Shown here one piece after another: positions 1 through 5,648 of a DNA stretch of 5,648 bases (within the stretch, counting starts at the first letter, position 1; the number at the start of each line of letters is the position of its first letter). Location of the stretch: assembly GCA_031270925.1 (NCBI GenBank), contig JAISWY010000260.1, positions 1 through 5,648 on the forward strand. Reading direction: 5' to 3'. This stretch comes from Candidatus Symbiothrix sp. GTDB lineage: Bacteria > Bacteroidota > Bacteroidia > Bacteroidales > Azobacteroidaceae. The position numbers and the translations under genes are program-made. Below the pieces are notes generated by a model. The model was not told the origin of the DNA. It was given only the letters and a program-made list of their open reading frames with translations, and did not search any database.

Positions 1-38
1 GTCCGCCTTTTTTGTTGTGTATTTTATTTGCTCGAAAA

Positions 39-842
39 TTAGAAATAGAAATTCAAGAATAAACCGGTTTGAGGAACCACGCTGAAAAAGCTCTTACCCG
101 AATCAGTATAGGCTTCGGTAGTGGTTTCTTGTACTTTACTACCATCCCATGCTTCGGTTACGATTTTTCCTTTCGGAGCGTTGGACAAACCTAAGCCCAA
201 ATTAACTTCGGCTCCAATGGAGATTTTCGGCGCTACAAAATATTCAACACCTGCAATTCCTCCCAATCCGAAAGAGAATGTACTGCCCTGCGCGTTTTTA
301 AGATTGCGGGCACCGGGGTTGTATGTGGAAGTAATTTCGTTTCCGTATTTCCATGTATCGGTAGTACTTTCATAACCAATCCTGACACCTCCTCCATAAT
401 AACCTTGCAAACGGCCGTAACCACGATGGAACAAGTAATCAACACTCAAGGAAATGCCGGTCTCTCCCTGCTTGTGCACATTCGTAACTTTTTTGTCGGG
501 ATCTGTAGAGGTTGCATCCTGTACCAAGGTTTTAGTGGATTCGCTTATCAATCCGAGACCTAATTTGGCACGTACCGAGGTGCTTTCCGTCAAGAAATAT
601 TGTCCTGTAATCGACAATGGATCATCAATTCCGGCAAACGTAGGTGTAGTAGCTCCTGCATTGGAAAGAAATCCACCAACGTACTTCAAAAACGGAGCGG
701 CATCCACCCCAAGAGCAAAATCGCCTGCTGCGGGTAAAATAGCAACACCATTTTTGGTAGTTGTTCCTGCTGCTCTGTCTTGAGCGCTCACTGCGGCCAC
801 ACTTGCAAAAGCAACGGCCAAAATCATTAAAACATTTTTCAT
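39..842 (-). CDS. Outer-membrane beta-barrel protein (possibly BT1926-like family)
   Basis: Complete 267-residue protein. Residues 1-20 form a Sec signal peptide: a basic start, a hydrophobic core and an AVSA|Q site that fits signal peptidase I. The mature part is rich in alternating polar/hydrophobic stretches and glycine-aromatic turns (for example FGLGGIAGVEYF at 190-202, ISIGAEVNLGLGLS at 207-220). It ends in LFLNFYF, the C-terminal aromatic beta-signal recognised by the BAM complex. This supports a small monomeric outer-membrane barrel of about 8-10 strands. The N-terminal mature segment (ILPAAGDFALGVDAAPFLKY, 35-54) resembles, from memory, the Bacteroidales barrel family named after BT1926; I cannot confirm that without a search. 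No enzymatic motif is visible, so a structural, porin-like or adhesion role is all that can be suggested. The start is set by the signal peptide; the leader just before it is A-rich (AAAAAACAAAAAA) with no Shine-Dalgarno, usual for the phylum. It is transcribed divergently from the receptor gene and has its own promoter, so it need not share that operon's function. Confidence 0.85.
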   Translation of the reverse strand: MKNVLMILAVAFASVAAVSAQDRAAGTTTKNGVAILPAAGDFALGVDAAPFLKYVGGFLSNAGATTPTFAGIDDPLSITGQYFLTESTSVRAKLGLGLISESTKTLVQDATSTDPDKKVTNVHKQGETGISLSVDYLFHRGYGRLQGYYGGGVRIGYESTTDTWKYGNEITSTYNPGARNLKNAQGSTFSFGLGGIAGVEYFVAPKISIGAEVNLGLGLSNAPKGKIVTEAWDGSKVQETTTEAYTDSGKSFFSVVPQTGLFLNFYF

Positions 843-874
843 TTTTTTGTTTTTTAAATTAATAAATGAATATA

Positions 875-979
875 TTGTGAAAAACGCGGCAAAGATAGGG
901 ATTTTTTTCCTCTTTGCAAGAAGATAATGATGTTAATTTTTCTTCACACATAATTTAAAATTTTTTTTTATTTTCACAA
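875..979. promoter_or_regulatory. Possible operator words TTTTCACAA shared by the divergent promoters
   Basis: TTGTGAAAA at 875-883 and TTTTCACAA at 971-979 are perfect 9-bp inverted copies 87 nt apart. A related word, TTTTTCTTCACA, sits at 937-948. The first copy covers the predicted transcription start of the minus-strand gene; the second abuts the -33 region of the plus-strand receptor promoter. TGTGA/TCACA are half-sites of Crp/Fnr-type regulators, but no properly spaced full palindrome is present. The region is very AT-rich, so chance occurrence is plausible. Confidence 0.25.
889..920 (-). promoter_or_regulatory. Bacteroides-type promoter for the beta-barrel gene
   Basis: Read on the minus strand, TATCTTTGC (889-897) matches the -7 consensus TAnnTTTGY exactly. 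A CTTG element (917-920) lies upstream so that its TTG is separated from the -7 box by exactly 19 nt, the spacing of the primary-sigma promoters of Bacteroides. Transcription would start near 883-885, giving a 5' leader of about 40 nt that is AT-rich and unstructured. No other sequence in the region matches as well. Confidence 0.75.
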
Positions 980-1010
980 CTGCTTTGTAATATCGCCCGC
1001 CTACTTTTGC
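980..1010 (+). promoter_or_regulatory. Probable promoter of the receptor operon
   Basis: TACTTTTGC (1002-1010) matches the Bacteroides -7 consensus TAnnTTTGY. At the canonical 19-nt spacing the -33 position reads CTG (980-982), a one-base deviation from TTG. A perfect TTTG (984-987) also exists but is only 14 nt away. Transcription would begin near 1014-1018, leaving a very short leader before the ATG at 1027. An imperfect -33 could mean dependence on an activator; that is inference. Confidence 0.6.
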
Positions 1011-1026
1011 CGCTGAATTATAATAA

Positions 1027-3822
1027 ATGCAAATGAAATTTATTTCACTCACTGCTTTCTTCTTCCTATGTACTCAAGTGCTTATTGGAAAGCCTGTTAA
1101 AGGCATCGTCAAAGATTCGGAAACAGGAGAAGAGTTGATCGGAGCAACGCTTGTTTGGAAAGAAAATCCGATCGTTGGCGCGGTCAGTGGTTTGGACGGC
1201 AGTTTTCAAATGGAAAGTTCGGCCAATACTCATACCTTAATATGTCGTTATGTGGGATATGAAACGCTTGAATATCCGATTCCGAATACCGATTCCGAAT
1301 GGACTATTTTATTGAAACCGGCGGTCCGTCAAATCAATGAAGTGGTCGTTTACAGTTATGCCGCCAACGATTCGGAAAACGGTGCACGCAACATCGAAAA
1401 GCTTGCTACGAATATAATGAACGTAGTCAGCGCCAAAGCCATTGAGATTTCGCCCGATATAACCGTTGCCAATGTGGTGCAACGCATTTCCGGCGTTACG
1501 GTCGAGCGTAACAGCAGCGGCGACGGGCAATACGCCATCTTGCGCGGGATGGATAAACGTTACAATTATACTTTGGTCAATGGCGTCAAAATTCCAAGTC
1601 CCGATAATAAAAACCGTTTTGTCCCGCTGGATATTTTTCCTTCGGAACTGTTGGATCGTCTGGAAGTTACGAAAACCCTCACGGCCGATATGGAAGGCGA
1701 TGCGGTAGGCGGCGCAGTCAATCTCGTCATGAAAGATGCGCCGGATAAACGGCAAATAACCGCCAATTTGTCGATCGGATACAATGCTTTGTTTTTGGAA
1801 CGCAAGTTTTATTCGTTTGATACAAAAACAGTTACAAAACAATCGCCTTTTGAAAAGTACGGCGAAAGCCATCCGGCCAAGGCGCAGGATTTCAACGAAA
1901 ATGTGATTCGAATGCAATCGGGCAAGACTCCGGCCGGTCTTTTCGGCGGGTTTTCCTACGGCGATCGCTTGTTCGGCAACTGCTTGGGCGTCATGCTCGC
2001 CGGAAGTTTCCAAAACAGTTATCGCGGAAGCAACAGTCTCCTTTTCAATAACAGTACAGCTACAAGCGATGCCTCGAATTTGCCGGTTCTGACGGGTAAA
2101 AATGACCGGACATATTCCGAACAGCAAACGCGCTACGGACTTCATGCCAAATTGGATTACCGTTTTTCGCCTTTGCATAAACTCCAATGGTACAACGCTT
2201 ACATGGATTTTGTCAATGCGCAGGTGCGCGATAATACGAAAACAGAATTGAATATCGGTTACGATCCGGAAAACGGCGATTATAATCTGGGCTTCGATAC
2301 CCGCTTCCGACTGACGCACCGGCAAATCCTGAACAGCACTTTAAAAGGAACACATTATTTTCTGAAAAACGAAACTTTGAAAATCGATTGGTCGGCCGTT
2401 TATTCCCAAGCGTTCAACGAAGTTCCCGACAACTGCTCGGTTTATACCAGCACGCGGGTACGTGATGGGAAAATGGGTTCAATCTCCGTTGTAACAACGC
2501 CTTATGGCTCCGAACGCCGTTGGGAACACAACAGCGACCGGGATTTGGCAGGCTATTTCAACTTGCTCTATACCCTACTGTCGGATCAAATGAAACTCGA
2601 TTTCTCGGCCGGCGGAATGTATCGCGACAAGCAACGAAGCAATTTTTACAACAATTATCTTATGCTTCCTTACGATGAGTCGAAGCCTTCGATGAACAAT
2701 AATTTGATAAAAGGAACGGATTGGAACGATTACAGCGAAATCAAATTTCGAGTGCATAATCCATTCGGCTCTACCGGAAATCCCTTGAATTACGATGCCT
2801 CGGAAAAAATCGCCGCCGGATACGGACAAGCCAAATTACAAATCGAACGCTTACAAGTGATTTTGGGCTTGCGGATTGAAAACACTAATCAAGCTTATCA
2901 TCTGAAACATGCCATTGAAGGCGTGAAAAACAAAGGAAATCAACGATATACGGATTATTTGCCGAGTTTGCATCTCAAATATTCGCCTTGGAAAAACAAC
3001 AATTTCCGCGCTTCCTACTATCAATCGCTCAATCGTCCCGGATTTTTCGAAATCGTTCCCTATCAAATTCTGAATGACGATTATACGGAACGAGGAAATC
3101 CCGAATTGAAACACACCATCGCCCACAATGTCGATTTTCGTTACGAATATTTTCCGCGCCCGTCGGAACAAGTGCTGGCCGGCTTGTTTTACAAACGTCT
3201 GCAAAATCCCATCGAACAGGGTATTTTGGCCGAAGGTCAGGGACAGTTTTACCAGCCCACCAATTTCGGCGACGCCGATAATTATGGTTTGGAAATCGAT
3301 TGGATGAAATATTTCCATTCATTCGGAATCAAAGGCAATTACACTTTCACACAATCGCAGATAACGACCTCTAAGTTATTTAATTACGATAATCCTGACC
3401 CTGCATCTTCCGAAAAGATATTGGTAAAAAACGTGGCGCAAACCCGCCCCTTGAACGGACAGGCCAAGCATGTTGTCAATCTGTCGCTGTTGTACAAAGA
3501 CTCGCAAAGCGCTTGGGACGGACAAGTGGCGTTTTCCTACACCGGCGATCGCTTGCATGCCGTTTCCCGTTATTTCGACGATGATATTTGGGAAAGCGGA
3601 TACCTGCAAACCGACGTTTCGCTTGAAAAGAAGTTCAAATGCGGCATCATTCTTTCTGCCAAAGCGACCAATTTGTTCAATACGCCGATGGTGTTGTATT
3701 TGAAAAAACAAAATCCGGCGAACGACAAAGTGGAAAATTATGAAAATTATCGTAATGGGACATGGCTACGTCGCGATTATTACGGACAAAATGTGCAAAT
3801 TGGTGTGAGATGGCGATTTTAG
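1027..3822 (+). CDS. TonB-dependent outer-membrane receptor with carboxypeptidase-regulatory-like domain
   Basis: Complete 931-residue receptor that would import a ligand across the outer membrane using TonB/ExbBD energy. Residues 1-21 are a signal peptide (hydrophobic FISLTAFFFLCTQVLIG). Residues 22-98 are a CarboxypepD_reg-like domain (VKGIVKDSETGEELIGATL, then GLDGSFQ and CRYVGYETL). INEVVVYSY at 103-111 occupies the TonB-box position. The plug spans about 125-238, with the ILRGMDKRYNY motif at 171-181, LNGVKIPSP-like loop, LLDRLEVTKT and DMEGDAVGGAVNL (221-233). These plug motifs resemble the TonB-Xanth-Caul receptor class rather than SusC. The rest is a 22-strand barrel, with the usual ATNLFNTP near 880-887 and a terminal RWRF beta-signal. 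No SusD gene follows, so it is not a standard glycan-uptake pair. ATG 1033 is an alternative start that also keeps the signal peptide. The TAG stop lies inside the first unit of a heptamer array. The ligand cannot be read from the sequence; the phosphatase two genes downstream suggests a phosphorylated compound or its product. Confidence 0.93.
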   Translation: MQMKFISLTAFFFLCTQVLIGKPVKGIVKDSETGEELIGATLVWKENPIVGAVSGLDGSFQMESSANTHTLICRYVGYETLEYPIPNTDSEWTILLKPAVRQINEVVVYSYAANDSENGARNIEKLATNIMNVVSAKAIEISPDITVANVVQRISGVTVERNSSGDGQYAILRGMDKRYNYTLVNGVKIPSPDNKNRFVPLDIFPSELLDRLEVTKTLTADMEGDAVGGAVNLVMKDAPDKRQITANLSIGYNALFLERKFYSFDTKTVTKQSPFEKYGESHPAKAQDFNENVIRMQSGKTPAGLFGGFSYGDRLFGNCLGVMLAGSFQNSYRGSNSLLFNNSTATSDASNLPVLTGKNDRTYSEQQTRYGLHAKLDYRFSPLHKLQWYNAYMDFVNAQVRDNTKTELNIGYDPENGDYNLGFDTRFRLTHRQILNSTLKGTHYFLKNETLKIDWSAVYSQAFNEVPDNCSVYTSTRVRDGKMGSISVVTTPYGSERRWEHNSDRDLAGYFNLLYTLLSDQMKLDFSAGGMYRDKQRSNFYNNYLMLPYDESKPSMNNNLIKGTDWNDYSEIKFRVHNPFGSTGNPLNYDASEKIAAGYGQAKLQIERLQVILGLRIENTNQAYHLKHAIEGVKNKGNQRYTDYLPSLHLKYSPWKNNNFRASYYQSLNRPGFFEIVPYQILNDDYTERGNPELKHTIAHNVDFRYEYFPRPSEQVLAGLFYKRLQNPIEQGILAEGQGQFYQPTNFGDADNYGLEIDWMKYFHSFGIKGNYTFTQSQITTSKLFNYDNPDPASSEKILVKNVAQTRPLNGQAKHVVNLSLLYKDSQSAWDGQVAFSYTGDRLHAVSRYFDDDIWESGYLQTDVSLEKKFKCGIILSAKATNLFNTPMVLYLKKQNPANDKVENYENYRNGTWLRRDYYGQNVQIGVRWRF

Positions 3823-3972
3823 AGTTTAGATATTAGATATTAGAGTTTAGATATTAGAGTTTAGAGTTTAGATATTAGAGTTTAGAGTTTGGATATTGGA
3901 GTTTAGAGTTCAGATGTTAGAGTTTAGAGTTCAGATATTAGAGTTTAGATATTAGAGTTTAGATATTAGACA
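3819..3972 (+). repeat. 22-unit heptamer tandem array (TTAGAGT / TTAGATA)
   Basis: The 154 bp split into exactly 22 heptamers with no insertion or deletion. Eleven are TTAGAGT (A), six are TTAGATA (B) and five are variants: TTGGATA (3889), TTGGAGT (3896), TCAGATG (3910), TCAGATA (3931) and TTAGACA (3966). All variant changes are transitions relative to A or B. The order is ABBABAABAABAABAABABAB plus the last variant, assigning each variant to its parent. Units 6-17 (3854-3937) show a 21-bp higher-order AAB period four times over. The plus strand contains only three C residues, so a transcript would be nearly unable to fold. The array starts at the receptor stop codon (TAG at 3820-3822) and ends 16 nt before the next ATG. 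Every unit with intact TAG stops one frame, so any 21-bp stretch of intact units closes all three forward frames. It resembles in style the short tandemly repeated heptamers known from cyanobacteria; its function here is unknown. Confidence 0.97.
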
Positions 3973-3988
3973 TTTAAAGATTCAAAAA

Positions 3989-5344
3989 ATGAAAAGAAAA
4001 TTTGTGTTATTTATGATGGCTGTATGGGCCGTAAATTGTTTGGTATTCACAGGTTGTAACGACAACAACGGTGAAGAGGAAGTAAGCATCGGGACGAAAA
4101 ATTCGGAAACGACCGCCGTTTCGGGTGTTTGGAAAAAGAATACGACGGTCAATGTATCCGGTCAGATTTATGTTCCGCAAGGGCAGTCTTTGACCATCGA
4201 AGAAGGCGTGGAAGTAATCATCAACGCCGATGCACAAGACAACAACAACACAAAAATCGAGTTTATCGTGGAAGGTAACTTGTATTGCTTTGGAACGGCC
4301 GGTGCGCCCATCCTATTTACCGTTCCCGCCAAGTTCCGCGATAAAAAAACGGACGGACGACATTGGGGCGGCATTATCGGCAGTTCCACCTGTGTGGAAA
4401 TCCTGCTCGACCATGTGTTGGTTGAATATACCGGCGCCATTACTACCACCGCATCTCCTTCTGTTACCAAAGGACTTTTCAAAGCCGGCGGCGGCGAAGG
4501 CATGGTGGCTTTCAACACCAATAATCCCAAAGGAAAGTATGTGATAACTAATTCGACCTTCCGTTACACCGGCGAAGATGCGATTTATGTGCAGGGCGGC
4601 GAATGTATTTTTACCAACAACTTGTTTTACGCGGTGGGCAACGAAGGCGGTGAAGCGATTAACGTCAAAGCCGGTTGTAAAGTTGACGCCGCTTTCAATG
4701 TAATGTACAGCCCCAACACCAACGCCTTTAAATTATCTAATTCGGGCGTCGGCGGCGAGCGTTTTCAAGCGCAAATCAATGCTTATAACAATACGATTAT
4801 CAATGCCGGCTGGCGTCGCGATCCGGGCAAACCCAAAGGCGGCTCGGTTTGGGCGGAAGGCGGTTTGGTCAATATCTTCAACAACCTGATAGTCAATTGT
4901 ATGTTTGGAGCGAAAGCGCCTAATTTCGGGAAAGGCGGCGAAGAAGGCGTTGTTCTCGAAAGTGTGATCGATTATAATTTCTATGCTTCGGGAACGGCCG
5001 AAAGCGAAGTTCCGCAACATCGCGAAAACGGTACGCTTAGCGCTTTCGACGGGTTCAAAAGCGGTGTAAAAGATGTGGTTTACGGCGTACACGATTTGCG
5101 CGGAGACGCCAAAGGCGCGAACGATCCGAAATTTGTTTCTTTCCCGTTTGCAAGCAATCCCTTGTTGGATTTCAACTACAACGAATCGTGGAATCTGCAT
5201 TTGCAGGCCGGTTCTCCGGCTTTGGACGCCGCTAAAGTGAGAACCGGATTTACTCCATATTTCAGTACAAACGGTCTTACTTTGAATAATAAAACCTACA
5301 AATCGCCGGTTCCAGCCATTTATTTCGGTGCATTCGGACAATAA
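3989..5344 (+). CDS. Lipoprotein with right-handed parallel beta-helix fold
   Basis: Complete 451-residue protein. The signal sequence ends in VFTGC with lipid cysteine C23 (phenylalanine at -3 is tolerated but not ideal). The following NDNNGEEE is acidic, as in lipoproteins that Bacteroidota flip to the cell surface. Residues 47-80 (VWKKNTTVNVSG..., LTIEEGVEVIIN) are the N-terminal cap common in secreted beta-helix proteins. Successive rungs follow from about 88 to 335, with repeating N-x-T/F patterns: VITNSTFRYTGEDAIYV, CIFTNNLFYAVG, DAAFNVMYSPNTNAFKL, INAYNNTIINAG, VNIFNNLIVNC. The C-terminal LHLQAGSPALDAA (403-415) is a typical closing motif of such proteins. No pectate-lyase or other catalytic triad is evident, so a binding or scaffold role is as likely as an enzymatic one. 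The gene follows the receptor after the heptamer array; a weak AAAGA lies 9 nt before the ATG. It presumably works at the surface with the receptor and phosphatase. An RGD at 371-373 is probably chance. Confidence 0.88.
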   Translation: MKRKFVLFMMAVWAVNCLVFTGCNDNNGEEEVSIGTKNSETTAVSGVWKKNTTVNVSGQIYVPQGQSLTIEEGVEVIINADAQDNNNTKIEFIVEGNLYCFGTAGAPILFTVPAKFRDKKTDGRHWGGIIGSSTCVEILLDHVLVEYTGAITTTASPSVTKGLFKAGGGEGMVAFNTNNPKGKYVITNSTFRYTGEDAIYVQGGECIFTNNLFYAVGNEGGEAINVKAGCKVDAAFNVMYSPNTNAFKLSNSGVGGERFQAQINAYNNTIINAGWRRDPGKPKGGSVWAEGGLVNIFNNLIVNCMFGAKAPNFGKGGEEGVVLESVIDYNFYASGTAESEVPQHRENGTLSAFDGFKSGVKDVVYGVHDLRGDAKGANDPKFVSFPFASNPLLDFNYNESWNLHLQAGSPALDAAKVRTGFTPYFSTNGLTLNNKTYKSPVPAIYFGAFGQ

Positions 5345-5349
5345 TCAAG

Positions 5350-5379
5350 CGTCGTGACGGGTCAAAGCCCGCCACGACG
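5350..5379. repeat. Strong intergenic hairpin, REP-like palindrome
   Basis: The arms CGTCGTG (5350-5356) and CACGACG (5373-5379) pair perfectly, as do CGGG (5358-5361) and CCCG (5368-5371), around the loop TCAAAG. On the plus strand the two stem blocks are separated by an A-C mismatch (5357/5372). On the minus strand the same position becomes a G-U pair, giving a continuous 12-bp stem. The plus-strand side is followed by A residues, not U residues, so it is not a canonical intrinsic terminator for the lipoprotein gene. Its GC content is far above the flanking bases. It may be a repetitive extragenic palindrome, an mRNA 3'-end stabiliser, or a partial attenuator between lipoprotein and phosphatase. 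Confidence 0.7.
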
Positions 5380-5394
5380 AAAAACCATAAAAAT

Positions 5395-5648
5395 ATGAAA
5401 CGAATTATTTTTTCAATACTTGTTTTATTTAGCGCTATCGTCTCTTGTACGGAAAATTCGCTTTCCGTACAATTGCCCGAAATATCCGAACCGGCGGTTA
5501 ATTTCATCATTGCCAACGATTTGGGGCGCAACGGCTATTACGAGCAAAAAACGATTGCGCAACTCATGGGCTACGTTGCCGAAAACAGGAAGATTGAAAT
5601 GGTCGCCGCCGCCGGGGATGTGCATCATTTTGAGGGCGTAGCAAGCAT
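5395..5648 (+). CDS. Lipoprotein metallophosphatase, tartrate-resistant acid phosphatase-like (5' part)
   Basis: Only the first 84 codons are present; the gene runs off the window. Residues 1-18 form a lipoprotein signal with lipobox IVSC and lipid cysteine C18, so the enzyme would be membrane-anchored outside the cytoplasm. The segment NFIIANDLGRNGYYEQ (36-51) matches the first metal motif of calcineurin-like phosphoesterases of the purple acid phosphatase type (GDWG in mammalian TRAP), with D42 as ligand. GDVHHFEGV (74-82) aligns with GDNFYFTGV of TRAP: D75 is the bridging aspartate, and H78 falls where TRAP has the iron-binding tyrosine. The remaining ligands (Asn and three His) would lie beyond the window. 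The reaction would be hydrolysis of phosphomonoesters. The start is set by the lipobox; the gene follows the beta-helix gene by 50 nt with a hairpin between and no visible promoter, so cotranscription is likely. Another calcineurin-like phosphoesterase subfamily remains possible. Confidence 0.75.
   Translation, partial: MKRIIFSILVLFSAIVSCTENSLSVQLPEISEPAVNFIIANDLGRNGYYEQKTIAQLMGYVAENRKIEMVAAAGDVHHFEGVAS

Noticed and set aside
1..38. GTCCGCC followed by a T-run at the window edge as a plus-strand terminator
   Set aside because: Only the possible 3' arm is visible; the matching 5' arm would lie outside the window. Downstream of the minus-strand barrel gene the same bases form no hairpin.
1309..2325. 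A 338-codon open frame antisense to the receptor gene
   Set aside because: It lies wholly inside the receptor, has no signal, no recognisable domain and a low-complexity I/R/F-rich composition typical of the complement of coding DNA.
1961..3552. Two copies of GCGATCGC (1961-1968 and 3545-3552), the HIP1 octamer of cyanobacteria
   Set aside because: Both encode Gly-Asp-Arg-Leu in similar barrel strands of the same receptor; two copies in coding sequence are explained by shared codons.
3876..3897. A promoter inside the heptamer array, where a variant creates TTTGG
   Set aside because: The sequence reads TA, three bases, TTTG instead of the two-base spacing of TAnnTTTG, and no -33 TTTG lies at the right distance.
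3819..3972. CRISPR array or telomere-like repeat
   Set aside because: There are no spacers between units, so it is not CRISPR. The similarity to TTTAGGG-type telomere units is superficial; units lack the GGG run and the array is internal between genes.
4733..5341. A 202-codon antisense open frame across the beta-helix gene
   Set aside because: Shadow of the real gene: no family resemblance, no promoter, and the plus-strand frame has a clear lipoprotein signal and fold pattern.
5345..5394. A separate promoter for the phosphatase gene
   Set aside because: No TAnnTTTG-like sequence exists in the 50-nt gap; a promoter inside the preceding gene cannot be excluded but is not supported.

Overview
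The window looks like chromosomal DNA from a member of the Bacteroidota, most likely order Bacteroidales. The evidence is: outer-membrane proteins ending in aromatic residues; a TonB-dependent receptor with the N-terminal carboxypeptidase-regulatory-like domain typical of the phylum; lipoproteins with acidic or polar residues after the lipid cysteine; A-rich leaders without strong Shine-Dalgarno sequences; and a good match to the Bacteroides-type promoter (-33 TTG, 19 bp, -7 TAnnTTTGY). The genus cannot be fixed from the sequence.

Layout: (1) 39-842, minus strand, a complete outer-membrane beta-barrel protein. (2) 843-1026, a 184-bp AT-rich divergent promoter region with one clear promoter for the left gene, a weaker one for the right gene, and copies of a TTTTCACAA-type word in both orientations. 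(3) 1027-3822, plus strand, a complete 931-residue TonB-dependent receptor without a SusD partner. (4) 3819-3972, a remarkable array of 22 heptamers (TTAGAGT / TTAGATA) in perfect 7-bp register that begins on the receptor's stop codon and fills nearly all of the gap to the next gene. (5) 3989-5344, a complete lipoprotein predicted to fold as a right-handed parallel beta-helix. (6) 5350-5379, a strong hairpin/palindrome. (7) 5395 to the window end, the first 84 codons of a lipoprotein metallophosphatase resembling tartrate-resistant (purple) acid phosphatases.

The three plus-strand genes probably form one functional unit: a surface beta-helix lipoprotein and a lipid-anchored phosphatase that bind and dephosphorylate a phosphorylated compound, and a TonB-dependent receptor that imports the product or the intact ligand. 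This is inference from gene order and family knowledge; the substrate is unknown. The most unusual non-coding signal is the C-poor, indel-free heptamer array with a 21-bp higher-order period between receptor and lipoprotein genes.
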